Under the pieces are notes generated by a model. That model was given only the letters and a program-made list of their open reading frames with translations. It ran no database searches and was not told the DNA's origin. DNA of 64,000 nucleotides from Massilia sp. IC2-278 (GTDB lineage Bacteria; Pseudomonadota; Gammaproteobacteria; Burkholderiales; Burkholderiaceae_D). This document shows, piece by piece, positions 8,651 through 18,220 of this stretch. The DNA is taken from NCBI RefSeq assembly GCF_020708045.1, contig NZ_JAJFES010000002.1, positions 124,001 to 188,000 of the forward strand, written 5' to 3'. The position numbers and the translations under genes are program-made. The stretch's first letter is position 1. Every line of letters begins with the position of its first letter.

Positions 8651-8977
8651 GGTCGAGGAGCCGTGGCTCCCTGCCTGGTTCGTTTCAACCTGTCGGGTTT
8701 GCATCGACACGAAAGACCGCGTGGACTCGGGAGTCCACCCTACGTGCATCGCTTTTGTAGGGTGGACGCCTGTGCCACTACGTTAATCGCTTTTGTAGAG
8801 TGGGTCATTGATGCTGGGAGCATCGATGGACGTGTCCACGCGGTCTCATCACATGAACCAAGGCGCGTTAAACTCCGACCGCCGCTGGCATCGCCAACGT
8901 TCTCGCCCACCCATCTTGCCTGTCTAACAATTCACCTGTACATTGTGCGGCGCTAACCGCCATCCAACAGGATTCCC
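8651..8977. repeat. intergenic cluster of dispersed palindromic repeats
   Basis: This 327-base gap contains no convincing gene. It holds three copies of the dispersed palindrome family: an inverted-orientation copy at 8717-8744 (CCGCGTGGAC ... CCACCCTACG), a truncated forward copy starting GTAGGGTGGAC at 8757, and a diverged forward copy at 8797-8843 ending CCACGCGG, which contains a CGATG/CATCG stem. The first two are separated by a spacer containing CGCTTTT, the same arrangement as at 62410-62497. The rest of the gap (8850-8977) shows nothing I can name apart from the leader of the HTH gene. Confidence 0.8.
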
Positions 8978-9709
8978 ATGAGCTCACCCGAGCTGATCGT
9001 CGACGTGCTGCGCGCCGAGCTGCGTGCGGCGAATCTCACCTATAAAACCCTGGCCGAGCGCATCGACATGAGCGAGTCGAGCGTCAAGCGCCTGTTCGGG
9101 CAGAAGGACATGCCGCTGTCGCGCCTGGCGCAGATCTGCCAGGCGGGGGGCATTGCCCTGGAAGACGTGCTGCGCCGCGCGGCCGATGCGCGCCCCCAGG
9201 CCGATGCCCTGACCCTGCCCCAGGAAACCGCCCTGGTCGCCAAGCCCCACCTGCTGCTGGTGGCGATCTGCTGCCTGGGACACTGGACCTTCGAGCAAAT
9301 CGTCGACAACTACCGCCTGACCCAGCCCGAATGCATCGCCGCCATGGCCGAGCTCGACCGGCTGGGCCTGATCGAGCTGCGTCCGCTGAACCGCTACGGC
9401 ATGCGCGTTTCGCATGCCTTCCACTGGCTGCCGGATGGACCGGTGCAGCAATTCTTCCGCGAGCACATGGTGCCGGATTATTTTGCTGGCCGTTTCGACG
9501 GGCCGGGCGAGACTCTGATGTGCTTGCCTGCGCGGCTGTCGGCGGCCAGCGCCGCCGAGGTGGCGCAGAAGATCGCCCAGCTGGCGGCCGAGCTGGCGCG
9601 GCTGCACAAGCACGACCGCAGGCTGCCGGCCGAGGAGCGGGATGGGATGAGCCTGGTGGTGGGGTTCAGGTCGTGGGAGTTTGCGGCGTTTACGGCGCTG
9701 CGGCGGTAA
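8978..9709 (+). CDS. XRE/HTH-type transcriptional regulator
   Basis: A 243-residue protein with an N-terminal Cro/CI-like helix-turn-helix (about residues 5-65). The core LTYKTLAERIDMSESSVKRLFGQKDMPLSRLAQICQAGGI is a clear DNA-recognition fold. The remaining 170 residues have no catalytic motif I recognise; they include LLVAICCLGHWTFEQIVDNYRLTQPEC, which could be a second winged-helix, and an amphipathic region near residues 185-215 that may dimerise. It is monocistronic, with palindromic repeat clusters on both sides, and its targets are unknown. Autoregulation would be usual but no operator is obvious. Confidence 0.82.
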   Translation: MSSPELIVDVLRAELRAANLTYKTLAERIDMSESSVKRLFGQKDMPLSRLAQICQAGGIALEDVLRRAADARPQADALTLPQETALVAKPHLLLVAICCLGHWTFEQIVDNYRLTQPECIAAMAELDRLGLIELRPLNRYGMRVSHAFHWLPDGPVQQFFREHMVPDYFAGRFDGPGETLMCLPARLSAASAAEVAQKIAQLAAELARLHKHDRRLPAEERDGMSLVVGFRSWEFAAFTALRR

Positions 9710-10018
9710 TTGCCTGCAAGGTAATGCGCTGGAACTGGCCGGCAAATGCGACCGTAGGGTGGGCACGCTGTGCCCACGCGGAAGCTTGCGGCGATGCGCC
9801 GCCGGAGCTTGCTGAGGACGTGGTGAGGTGTTGGCGGGTGAAGAGATCAGCGCTAACGTGTCGCTTTCGAACCTGATCAACAAGTTTCTGCCAACCCTCG
9901 TGCAGGAGACAACGATGACGCGGCGTTCCGCGTGGGCACGGAGTGCCCACCCTACGGTTGCGGCTGCTGGCCGGGTGCACGTTCGCGGGGGCGCGACTTC
10001 CTGCCGGCCCCGCTATCC
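9710..10018. repeat. intergenic region with an inverted pair of palindromic repeats
   Basis: This gap between the HTH gene and gspC holds no supported gene. It contains a forward copy of the dispersed palindrome at 9752-9782 (CCGTAGGGTGGGCAC - GCT - GTGCCCACGCGG) and a reverse copy at 9926-9957 (CGCGTGGGCAC ... GTGCCCACCCTACGG). Each has an 8-bp perfect stem. The 143 bases between them have no recognisable content. The pair forms a large inverted repeat about 205 bases end to end. Confidence 0.82.
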
Positions 10019-10732
10019 TTACTGCGTCGGCTGGTCGCTGGACGGCTGCCCCATCACCCGCGTTGGCGGCGGCATTTGCGGCTCGGCCGGTGGCGGTGGC
10101 ACGTTGTTGTTGCCCTGCATTACCTGGTTGTAGTTGGCTGCAGCTGGCGATGGCGGGGTTTCCTGCGGCGGTTCTTCGTTCGGCCCCACCACGGGGTCGA
10201 CTTCGCCCGGCGGCGGCGGGCCGCGCACCACGGCGCCAGGCGCGGTTTGCGGTTCGACCGCGGGCATGGCGCCGACCGGGGCGGCCTGCATCGGTGGCGC
10301 CTGCGGCGGCATGGCCGCGCCCGACAAGGGAATCGCCGGCTTGGTGTCGGCCATCAGTTCCACACGCTTCATGACGCCGCCGTCGGACAGCATCACGTAG
10401 CGCGGATGCACTTCGCTGATCGTCACGCCCGGGGCGAGTTCGCGGCCGACCTTCAGGGCTTTCGGCGGCTGGCCGTCGGCGACGATGATGGCCACGCTGT
10501 CGCGCCCGGCCGAGACGATGCCGGTCAATTGGTAATTGGTGACGACGGCCGTGGCGGCCTGGCCGCCGAACAGGGTGGCGGCGGCATCGGGCGCCGGTTC
10601 GGGGATGCCGGCCGGCGGCGCAGCGGCGATCTGGCGCTGCTGCGGCTTGTACAACTGCATGCCCCAATAGGTGGCGGAGACCGCCAGGAAGACCAGGGCA
10701 AGCAGGGTGAGAAGGAGAGGCAAACGCTTCAT
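10019..10732 (-). CDS. gspC: type II secretion system protein GspC (PDZ-less, Pro-rich tail)
   Basis: A 237-residue inner-membrane T2SS component linking the inner platform to the secretin GspD. It has a short cytoplasmic start (MKRLPLLL), one membrane helix (about 5-25) and a periplasmic HR domain (about 50-135) with TNYQLTGIVSAGRDSVAIIVADGQPPKALKVGREL. After the HR domain, where GspC often carries a PDZ or coiled-coil domain, there is only a roughly 100-residue Pro/Ala/Gln-rich tail. The ATG at 10732 is preferred, 10 bases after the gspF stop; an upstream in-frame start would overlap gspF. It is the last gene of the gsp operon. Confidence 0.87.
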   Translation of the reverse strand: MKRLPLLLTLLALVFLAVSATYWGMQLYKPQQRQIAAAPPAGIPEPAPDAAATLFGGQAATAVVTNYQLTGIVSAGRDSVAIIVADGQPPKALKVGRELAPGVTISEVHPRYVMLSDGGVMKRVELMADTKPAIPLSGAAMPPQAPPMQAAPVGAMPAVEPQTAPGAVVRGPPPPGEVDPVVGPNEEPPQETPPSPAAANYNQVMQGNNNVPPPPAEPQMPPPTRVMGQPSSDQPTQ

Positions 10733-10742
10733 GATGTCCTTG

Positions 10743-11963
10743 TTAGCGCACCAGCTGGTTGATTTCAATGATCGGCATCAGGACGGCCAGCACGATCAGC
10801 AGCACGACCAGGCCCATGGCCAGGATCAGCACCGGTTCCAGCAGGCCGGCAATGGTGAGGGTGCGGCGCTCGAGGTCGGCCTGCTGCGAGTTGGCGGCGC
10901 GTTCCAGCATGGCCGGCAGTTCGCCGGTGATCTCGCCGGCGCGGATCATGTGTACCAGCATCGGCGGGAAATGCTTTTGCGCCGACAGCGCCCGCGCCAG
11001 GCTGACGCCTTCGCGCACGCTGCCCGTCGCCTGTTCGACCAGATCACGCATCGCAACGTTCGATAAAGTTTCGCGGCTGGTGTCGAGGGCGCGCAGGATC
11101 GGCACGCCGGAGCCGGTGGTAATCGCCAGAGTGCTGGCGAAGCGCGCCGTGTTCAGGCTGCGCTCGAACTTGCCGTAGACGGGCGCCGTCAGCAGCCAGG
11201 TATGCCAGCGCCGTTTCAGCACGGGATTTTTCAGCGCGTTACGCCAGGCAAACCAGGCGCCGACCAGGGCCAGGCCCAGCACGATACCCCAAGCCCGCAT
11301 GAAGTCGGACACGGCCAGCATCACCACCGTCAGGAAGGGCAGCTTCTGCTTGGTATTCGCGAACACCGAGACGATCTGCGGCACCACATAGGTGAGCAGG
11401 AAGATCACGATGGCGAATGCGACCACGGTAACGATGGCCGGATAAGTGAACGCCAGCCGCACCTTTTGCACCAGCGCATTGCGGCGCTCGATGTAGTCCG
11501 CCAGGCGCGACAGCACCTTGGCCAGCTGGCCGATCTGTTCGCCGGACGCGACCAGGGCGCGGTAGATTTCGGCGAAGTCGCGCGGGTGGTGCGACAGCGC
11601 GGCCGAAAACGAAATACCGCCCATCACTTCCGAGCGGATCGAGGCGATCAGGTCGCGCAAATACGGCTTTTCGGCCTGTTCCAGCAGCGCCGTAAAGGCT
11701 TGCTCGAGCGGCAGGCCGGCTTCGAGCAGGCTGGCCAGCTGGCGCGTGAACAGCGCCAGTTCGTTTTGCGACAGGCGCTCGCCGATGCCGCGCGCGCGGG
11801 TGGCGCCGGAGGCATCGACCTGGGCCGCGATGGCTTCGACGCTCAACGGCGTCAGCCCCTGGGTGCGCAGGTCGGCACGCGCGGCGCGCGGGCTGTCGGC
11901 ATTGACCACGCCCTTGCGCGTGGCGCCGCCCCCATCGACGGCTTCGTAACGGAATGCCGGCAT
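10743..11963 (-). CDS. gspF: type II secretion system inner membrane protein GspF
   Basis: A 406-residue polytopic platform protein. It starts MPAFRYEAVDGGGATRKGVVNADSPRAAR, the standard GspF N-terminus, and carries two tandem T2SSF domains (about 70-195 and 275-395). Three membrane helices are evident near residues 170, 220 and 375. It couples the ATPase GspE to pseudopilus assembly. It starts four bases after the gspE stop. Confidence 0.95.
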   Translation of the reverse strand: MPAFRYEAVDGGGATRKGVVNADSPRAARADLRTQGLTPLSVEAIAAQVDASGATRARGIGERLSQNELALFTRQLASLLEAGLPLEQAFTALLEQAEKPYLRDLIASIRSEVMGGISFSAALSHHPRDFAEIYRALVASGEQIGQLAKVLSRLADYIERRNALVQKVRLAFTYPAIVTVVAFAIVIFLLTYVVPQIVSVFANTKQKLPFLTVVMLAVSDFMRAWGIVLGLALVGAWFAWRNALKNPVLKRRWHTWLLTAPVYGKFERSLNTARFASTLAITTGSGVPILRALDTSRETLSNVAMRDLVEQATGSVREGVSLARALSAQKHFPPMLVHMIRAGEITGELPAMLERAANSQQADLERRTLTIAGLLEPVLILAMGLVVLLIVLAVLMPIIEINQLVR

Positions 11964-11967
11964 CGCC

Positions 11968-13389
11968 TCAGTCCTTGGTCACGCGCAGCAGTTCCGCCTG
12001 CGTGGTGACGCCTTCGCGCAGCCAGCGTTCGCCGTCTTCGCGCATGGTTTTCATGCCGCTGGCCTGGGCCGCCGTGCGGATGTCGGCTTCGGACGCCTGG
12101 TTGTGGATCTGGGCGCGGATCCGCTCGTCGGTTTCCAGCAGCTCGTAGACGCCGACGCGCCCCTGGTAGCCGGTGTGGCCGCAGCGCTCGCAGCCGACCG
12201 CATGCCATTGCACGCCGTCGCTTTTCTTGCACTGCGGGCAGAGTTTGCGGACCAGGCGCTGCGCCATCACGCCCAGCAAGGATGACGACAACAGGAACGG
12301 TTCGATGCCCATGTCGAGCAGACGCGTGACGGCGGCGGCGGCATCGTTGGTGTGCAGGGTCGCCAGCACCAGGTGGCCGGTGAGCGAGGCCTGGACCGCG
12401 ATCTGCGCCGTTTCCAGGTCGCGGATCTCGCCGATCATGATCACGTCCGGGTCCTGGCGCAGGATGGCGCGCAGGGCCTTGGCGAAGGTCATGTCAATGC
12501 GCGCATTCACCTGGGTCTGGCCGACGCCGCTCAGGTCGTACTCGATCGGGTCTTCCACCGTCATGATGTTGGTGGTCGAGGCGTTCAGCCGCGACAGCGC
12601 CGCGTACAGCGTGGTGGTTTTACCCGAACCGGTCGGGCCCGTGACCAGCACGATGCCGTGCGGCTGGTTGATCAGCTTGTCGAACTGCGGCAGCAAATCC
12701 GGGCTCATGCCCAGGTGCGACAGATCGAGGCGGCCGGCTTCCTTGTCGAGCAGACGCAGTACGGCGCGCTCGCCGTGGCCGGTCGGCAGGGTCGAGACGC
12801 GCACGTCGACGGGCTTGCCGCCGATGCGCAGCGTGATGCGGCCATCCTGGGGCAGGCGTTTTTCGGCGATGTCGAGCTGCGACATGATCTTGATACGCGA
12901 AATCAGCGAGGCGTGGATGCCCTTGCGCGGACGCACGATGTCGCGCAGGGCGCCGTCGATGCGGAAACGTACGACCGAGGTTTGCTCGAAAGGTTCGATG
13001 TGGATGTCGGAGGCGCCTTCGCGCAGCGACTGCGTGAGCAGTGCGTTGATCATGCGGATGACCGGCGCGTCGTCGGAGGATTCGAGCAGGTCTTCGATGG
13101 CCGGCACGTCCTGCAGCAGGCGCGTCAGGTCGAGGTCGGCGTCGAATTCGTCGGCCACCTGGTTGGCGTCGCCGCCGGCCGAGGAGTAGGCGCTGGCGAT
13201 GGCGTCGTCGAGTTCGCTGCGCTCGAGGCGGCGCAGGGCGATGCGCCCGAAGCGGCGCGACACTTCGGCGATCGCCGCCGGCGGCGTGGCGTTCGAGATC
13301 AGCACTTCGATGCTTTGCGCCGGGTCGTCGCCGGCGCGCGCCAGTACCCCGTGGTCGCGGGCAAAGGCGTAAGGCAACAGATTAGTCAT
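11968..13389 (-). CDS. gspE: type II secretion system ATPase GspE
   Basis: A 473-residue cytoplasmic secretion ATPase powering pseudopilus extension. Motifs in order are the N1E domain, Walker A GPTGSGKT (residues 251-258), the Asp box and Walker B region ([12 protein letters not shown]), the His box (VLATLHTND), and a C-terminal CxxC ... CxxC zinc motif (CPQC, CERC) as in GspE rather than PilB subtypes without zinc. Length is normal. The ATG at 13389 lies six bases after the gspD stop. Confidence 0.96.
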   Translation of the reverse strand: MTNLLPYAFARDHGVLARAGDDPAQSIEVLISNATPPAAIAEVSRRFGRIALRRLERSELDDAIASAYSSAGGDANQVADEFDADLDLTRLLQDVPAIEDLLESSDDAPVIRMINALLTQSLREGASDIHIEPFEQTSVVRFRIDGALRDIVRPRKGIHASLISRIKIMSQLDIAEKRLPQDGRITLRIGGKPVDVRVSTLPTGHGERAVLRLLDKEAGRLDLSHLGMSPDLLPQFDKLINQPHGIVLVTGPTGSGKTTTLYAALSRLNASTTNIMTVEDPIEYDLSGVGQTQVNARIDMTFAKALRAILRQDPDVIMIGEIRDLETAQIAVQASLTGHLVLATLHTNDAAAAVTRLLDMGIEPFLLSSSLLGVMAQRLVRKLCPQCKKSDGVQWHAVGCERCGHTGYQGRVGVYELLETDERIRAQIHNQASEADIRTAAQASGMKTMREDGERWLREGVTTQAELLRVTKD

Positions 13390-13395
13390 GGCTCA

Positions 13396-15696
13396 TCAAT
13401 TCTGGTTCGATGGCTGCACCGGGCGGTACTCGGGCACAGGCGCCTGCTGGCCTGCCGGCTGGGTCGGCTGGGCCGTTCCGGTACCGGTTGCGGCGCCTGG
13501 ACGGACCGGCGGCGGTGCCGGCGGCGGCAGGGTTGCCATGTCGCCGCCTGCCGGTGGCTGGCCATTGTTCAAAGGAGGCAGGACCGGCGCGCCCAGGTTG
13601 CGCATCAGGATCGTATCGTCCTGCGGCTGCGAGGAAATACCCAGGGCGCGCATGTATTCGTAGCGGTCCATCGAGATACTGTTGTTCTGTTCCTTACTGC
13701 GCACCACGACCGGGCGCAGGAACACCATCAGGTTGGTCTTGTCGCGGGTACGCGAGCGATACTTGAACAGATTGCCCAGCACCGGGATGTCGCCCAGCCC
13801 ACGCACTTTTTCCTCGCCGGTATTCGAGTTGTCCTGGATCAGGCCACCCAGCACGATGATCTGGCCGTCGTCGGCCAGGACATTGCTTTCGATGGCACGC
13901 ACCGTGGTCACGATGCCTTCGGTCCGCGTGATGGAGCTGTCGATGCCCGAATTCTCGTGGTAGATCGACAGCTTGACGACGCCGCCCTCGGAAATCTGCG
14001 GGCGCACTTTCAGCAAGAGGCCGATGTCCTTGCGGTCGACGGTCTGGAACGGGTTGTTGGCGCCGCTCGTGCCCGTGGTGAACGAACCCGTGATGATCGG
14101 GATGTTCTGACCTACCTTGATGGTCGCCAACTCGTTGTCGAGGGTGATCATGTTCGGTGTGGACAAGATGTTGGCGTTGCCGCCGTTTTCAAGGGCGCTG
14201 GCCACGGCGCCCAGGCCCAGCTCGCCATTCACCTGGCGGAACACGCCCAGCGTCAGGCCCGGCAGTGAAGGGATGGCGGCGTTTTCGCCGCTCAGTCCGC
14301 CGCGCGCCGCGGCGGCCAGGTTGATCAGGTTATTCGTGCCGGTGCCATTGAAGGACTGGATGCCGCCGACGCGGTACTTGCTGGCATTGTCGCCCGACAG
14401 ACCGAGCCACTGGACGCCGAATTCCGACGCTTTGCTGGAGGTCATTTCCACCACCAGGGCTTCGATATAGACCTGGGCGCGGCGTACGTCGAGCTGGTCG
14501 ATGACGCCGCGCAGGTTGCGGTAGATGGCGTCCGGCGCCGTGATGATCAGGCTGTTGGTCGAGGCGTCGGCCTGGATGAAGCCGGAGCCCTGGCCGCCGC
14601 CGGCGCCGGTTGCCGTGGCCTGGCCCTGCTGGGCGTAGGTGTTGCCGGTGCCGCCCATGCCGATGCTGCTCTGCTGGCCCTGCTGGCCGCCGAGGTTGCC
14701 GCCGGTGCCGCCCTGGGCGCCGGCCTGGATATTGCCGCCGGACGTGCCCTGCTGCTGCACCGGGACCGCCGAGGCGTCTTGCGAGACCACGGCGCGCAGG
14801 GTTTGCGCGACACGGCTGGCGTCGGCGTTCTTCAGGTAGACCACGTGGATGTTGCCGCGCTCGGTGGTCGGCTGGTCGAGCTTGGCGATCAGCGACTTGG
14901 CCAGGTTGGCGCGTGCCTGCGACGGCGCGCGCACCACGATCGAGTTGGTGCGCGGATCGGCCAGCACGGCCACGCGGCCGGAATCGCCGCCGGCGGCCGG
15001 CTCCATCAGGCGCCCGACCAGGGTGGCGATGTCGCTGGCGATGCCGTTACGGATAGGCACGACGTCGAGGTCGGCCGCCACCGGCGCGTCGAGCGCGGCG
15101 ATGATGCGCGACAGGCGGCGCAGGTTATCGGCGTAGTCGGTGATGACCAGGCTGTTGTTGCCCGGGTTCGCCATGATGGAATTGTTCGGCGAAATCAGCG
15201 GACGCAGCACGGCGACCAGGTTGGCGGCCGACTCGTATTGCAGGTGGTAGATCTGGGTGGCGATCTGGTCGCCCTGGACGCGCGAGCCGCGGGTGCCGAC
15301 CTGGGTCGGCGAGGATTGCAGCTTGGCCTCGGCTTCCGGCACCACCTTGGCGTACCCCTCGCCGGTGGTGACCACCGCATAGCCCTGCAGGCGCAACGCC
15401 GAGGTGAGCAGGCCGAAGGCCTGGCTCTTGGTCAGCGATTTTTCCGACTGCAGCGTGAGCGTACCCTTGACGCGCGGGTCGACGATGAAGGTCATGCCGG
15501 TGTAGTGGCCGACGGCCTTGATCACCGATTCGATGTCGGCGTTCACGAAGCTGAGGGCGGCCGAGTTTTCCTGCGCGAACACAGGCACGGGCAGGGCCGT
15601 GAACAGCGTGCAGCACAGCATGGCGCCGGCGGCGATGCGGTGCAGCGCCGGGGTGGTGGAACTGCTGGCAGGGGTGCGACGGAAGGATGTTTTCAT
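13396..15696 (-). CDS. gspD: type II secretion system secretin GspD
   Basis: A 766-residue outer membrane secretin. A signal peptide (about 1-42, ending FAQE) is followed by N0 (ALSFVNADIESVIKAVGHYTGMTFIVDPRVKGT), N1-N3 domains and the secretin C-domain (about 430-680, including VPVLGNLFKYRSRTRDKTNLMVFLRPVV). A Gly/Gln-rich insert (about 310-370) interrupts the N3 region, a common flexible constriction loop. The tail (about 715-766) is Pro-rich. Its start codon shares a base with the gspN stop (TAATG). No gspS pilotin gene is nearby. Confidence 0.96.
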   Translation of the reverse strand: MKTSFRRTPASSSTTPALHRIAAGAMLCCTLFTALPVPVFAQENSAALSFVNADIESVIKAVGHYTGMTFIVDPRVKGTLTLQSEKSLTKSQAFGLLTSALRLQGYAVVTTGEGYAKVVPEAEAKLQSSPTQVGTRGSRVQGDQIATQIYHLQYESAANLVAVLRPLISPNNSIMANPGNNSLVITDYADNLRRLSRIIAALDAPVAADLDVVPIRNGIASDIATLVGRLMEPAAGGDSGRVAVLADPRTNSIVVRAPSQARANLAKSLIAKLDQPTTERGNIHVVYLKNADASRVAQTLRAVVSQDASAVPVQQQGTSGGNIQAGAQGGTGGNLGGQQGQQSSIGMGGTGNTYAQQGQATATGAGGGQGSGFIQADASTNSLIITAPDAIYRNLRGVIDQLDVRRAQVYIEALVVEMTSSKASEFGVQWLGLSGDNASKYRVGGIQSFNGTGTNNLINLAAAARGGLSGENAAIPSLPGLTLGVFRQVNGELGLGAVASALENGGNANILSTPNMITLDNELATIKVGQNIPIITGSFTTGTSGANNPFQTVDRKDIGLLLKVRPQISEGGVVKLSIYHENSGIDSSITRTEGIVTTVRAIESNVLADDGQIIVLGGLIQDNSNTGEEKVRGLGDIPVLGNLFKYRSRTRDKTNLMVFLRPVVVRSKEQNNSISMDRYEYMRALGISSQPQDDTILMRNLGAPVLPPLNNGQPPAGGDMATLPPPAPPPVRPGAATGTGTAQPTQPAGQQAPVPEYRPVQPSNQN

Positions 15697-16469
15697 TATC
15701 TGAACTCGAGTGCGATTATGTTTTTACCGTTCACCATGCGTCGCTGTCCCAGCAGGTTCAGCATGTTGCCCAGCGTGTCTTCGTAGCCGTCCGCGGCCGA
15801 TGCCTGCCCTGAAAAGCGCAGGCGTCCGTTCTGTAACTGCCCCGATCCCGACAGCAGCAGCGCGCCACGCACCGTGGAGAGCACCAGGTCGGCCTGCGGG
15901 CCGCGCCAGTCCATCGCCATCTGGTAGCTGCCCAGCGGCCGGATCGGCGCCATGCGCGAGCCCATGTCGTCCATGCTCAGGACGGTACGGCCCGTGACCC
16001 TGACATTGTTGACTTCGCGTACCAGGTCGAGCTGGTTCCAGGAAAGCCGGATCTTGCCCGAGGGCGCCAGCGTGTTTAGCGGCGCGCCGAGCCCGGCCAG
16101 CCCTTCCGCCGGCAGCAGCAATTGCCCGGCACTCACCTGCCATGCGCTCCAGCTGCCTTCGACCAGCACCGGCTGGGCCAGGGCCTGCGGGTTTTCCAGC
16201 GTCATGTTCACCTGCCCGAACAGCACCAGCGGCGACAAACGCCAGCTGAAACGCCCCGGCAGCAGCGGCGTGACCGCCCCGCCCGGCCCCGGCGCGCCAC
16301 CCACGAAAGCTGAGCCGTTCCAGAGCGTACCCGTGGCGTCCCCGAGAGTCAAACGGCCGCCGGTCTGGCGCTCGACGATGTTGCCCAGCCAGCTCGCCGG
16401 CAGGAACACCAGCACCGTAACGGCCACTGCAAGCGCAACGACGCCTGTCCACAACAGGATACGCCTCAT
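15696..16469 (-). CDS. gspN: type II secretion system protein GspN
   Basis: A 257-residue accessory T2SS component with an N-terminal membrane helix (ILLWTGVVALAVAVTVLVFLPASWL, about residues 4-28) and a periplasmic T2SSN domain typical of the family. GspN is present in only some T2SS, and its mechanistic role is poorly defined. It overlaps the gspM stop by four bases (ATGA), so translation is coupled. Confidence 0.9.
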   Translation of the reverse strand: MRRILLWTGVVALAVAVTVLVFLPASWLGNIVERQTGGRLTLGDATGTLWNGSAFVGGAPGPGGAVTPLLPGRFSWRLSPLVLFGQVNMTLENPQALAQPVLVEGSWSAWQVSAGQLLLPAEGLAGLGAPLNTLAPSGKIRLSWNQLDLVREVNNVRVTGRTVLSMDDMGSRMAPIRPLGSYQMAMDWRGPQADLVLSTVRGALLLSGSGQLQNGRLRFSGQASAADGYEDTLGNMLNLLGQRRMVNGKNIIALEFR

Positions 16470-16987
16470 CGGGCACCGGCCCCGGTGTCCTGGCGCAGGG
16501 TCAGGCTGGCATCGACCTGCCCGGCGGGGTCTTGTGCGGTAAACGTGGCTTCTTGCACTGCAACGCGGTTTTCGCGGCGCTGGGCGTCGAGCCAGACCAG
16601 CAGGTTGGCGAACGAGGTGTTGTTGATCTGCATGCGCGCGTATTCGCCGGTGAGCGAGAGCGAAGCCGGCTTGATGCCGCGCGCCGTGAGGCTGGCATTC
16701 AGTGTTTCCTGGGTCATGGGCGTGACCGGCACCGGGGCCTGCCCGGCCAGGCCGCGCGCCTGCTCGGCCATGCCGGCCAGCTCGGCGGCCTGCTGGCGCA
16801 GCGCCGGCAGCGAGCGCTGGAGCTGGGCGCGGCCTTCGACGGCCGGCTCGACGAGCACCATGTAGAGCAGCGCCAGCACCACGACGCCGAAGCCGGCCGC
16901 GAGGAAGCGCCGTTCCTGGCCGGTGCGTGCGATCCAGTAGGCCTGGGCGCGTTCGCGCACCCCGCCGATTGTGCTGCCCAGACTCAT
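16466..16987 (-). CDS. gspM: type II secretion system protein GspM
   Basis: A 173-residue bitopic inner-membrane protein. A cytoplasmic start (MSLGSTIGGVRERAQAYWIARTGQERR) is followed by one membrane helix (about 28-48) and a periplasmic ferredoxin-like domain. It partners GspL in the assembly platform. It overlaps gspL and gspN by ATGA at both ends, a tightly coupled arrangement. Confidence 0.92.
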   Translation of the reverse strand: MSLGSTIGGVRERAQAYWIARTGQERRFLAAGFGVVVLALLYMVLVEPAVEGRAQLQRSLPALRQQAAELAGMAEQARGLAGQAPVPVTPMTQETLNASLTARGIKPASLSLTGEYARMQINNTSFANLLVWLDAQRRENRVAVQEATFTAQDPAGQVDASLTLRQDTGAGAR

Positions 16988-18204
16988 GGCTTGGCTCCCG
17001 TGCTGCGCACCGTCCAGTTGGCGGGCGCGGTTTCTTCCAGATTCAAATTGCGTGCTGACAAGGATGCGCGCAGCTGCTGCAGCCCGCCAGGGTCAACCGT
17101 TTCCGGTTTGACGCGCAAATGCAGTGCCCGTTCCTTGTACTCCATTGATGTAATTCCGGGCGGACGCGGCATTTCCCGTGTTGCGTCGCCCACGGCGCCG
17201 GCTAAGTACAGGAATTCGTCGGCGCCGATCTGGCCGCTGCCGGCCTGGGCCAGGCGGATATGCTGGCGCATCTGCGCCACCGGATCGGAAATCGGTTCGT
17301 TCGGGTAGACCGAGCGGTAGGTTTGCGTCATCTGCTGGCGTACCGCGTTCGATTCGCCGCGCAGGCGCAGCCATTCGATGTTCATGCCGGCCAGGTTCAC
17401 CGCCACGGCCAGGAAGGCCAGTGCGATCGGCACGCGCCAGCGTCGCCAGTCGCGCTGGCGGGCGCCGGCCGCACCCAGCGCCGGGACCAGGTCGAAACCG
17501 GTGCTCTTCGCCCCGTTCACCCAGTGCGCCCAGTCGTCGGCCTCGAGCTGGGTGGCGGGGCCGGCCTCGGCCAGCAGCACGCCGTACTCGCCCAGCTGCT
17601 CGCGCGGCACATACAGGGTGAGCGGCGCGTCGCCGGCGAGGGCGCGCGCGGTCTGCAGGGCGGCGGCGGGATTCGCATCCAGCGCCAGGCCCAGGCCGCC
17701 GTACTGGCTCGTGCGCAGCAGCAGCTCATTGCTGCCGATCGTGCCGCCGATGGCGGCGCTCACGCCGCCCGGCTGCAGCGGCAGGCACAGCTGGGCAGGC
17801 AGGACCACCACGGCGCGCGCGCCCTGCCCCAGCAGGATGCGCACCAGCGGTTCGATCCACTCGCGCTGCACCACCGCCACCGGGCGGGTGCCGTCACCGG
17901 CCGGCGGCCCGGCCATCAGCACGCAATCGAGCGGGTCGCCCAGGATGTGTTCCTCGACCAAGCCGGGCAGCGCCGCGCGCAGCTTGTTGCCGGACAGCGG
18001 AGGCGCCTGCACGGAAATCAGGTTGACGTCGGCGCCGGCCAGCAGCAGCACCACGCGGCGGCTGGCGGCGACCAGGTCGGTCAGGTTGCGCAGCGTGCCT
18101 TCGCCCTGCTGCTCGATGGCGCCGGCGTCGCCCACGACGGCAAAGCGGCACGGGGCGCCTTCGCCTTCGGCGCGCGCGGGATGCCGGATATAAAGTGTAG
18201 TCAA
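16984..18204 (-). CDS. gspL: type II secretion system protein GspL
   Basis: A 406-residue bitopic protein with a cytoplasmic actin-like domain (about 1-240) that recruits GspE, one membrane helix (about 260-280, VPIALAFLAVAVNLAGMNI) and a periplasmic ferredoxin-like domain. The start is TTG at 18204, as no ATG or GTG gives a plausible N-terminus; the opening MTTLYIRHPAR is family-like. It begins 16 bases after the gspK stop. Confidence 0.92.
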   Translation of the reverse strand: MTTLYIRHPARAEGEGAPCRFAVVGDAGAIEQQGEGTLRNLTDLVAASRRVVLLLAGADVNLISVQAPPLSGNKLRAALPGLVEEHILGDPLDCVLMAGPPAGDGTRPVAVVQREWIEPLVRILLGQGARAVVVLPAQLCLPLQPGGVSAAIGGTIGSNELLLRTSQYGGLGLALDANPAAALQTARALAGDAPLTLYVPREQLGEYGVLLAEAGPATQLEADDWAHWVNGAKSTGFDLVPALGAAGARQRDWRRWRVPIALAFLAVAVNLAGMNIEWLRLRGESNAVRQQMTQTYRSVYPNEPISDPVAQMRQHIRLAQAGSGQIGADEFLYLAGAVGDATREMPRPPGITSMEYKERALHLRVKPETVDPGGLQQLRASLSARNLNLEETAPANWTVRSTGAKP

Positions 18205-18220
18205 ACCGTCTCGCTTTCTT

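Noticed and set aside
8717-8843. CRISPR-like array
   Set aside because: Copies are few, in mixed orientation, of unequal length and without regular spacers; no cas genes are present.
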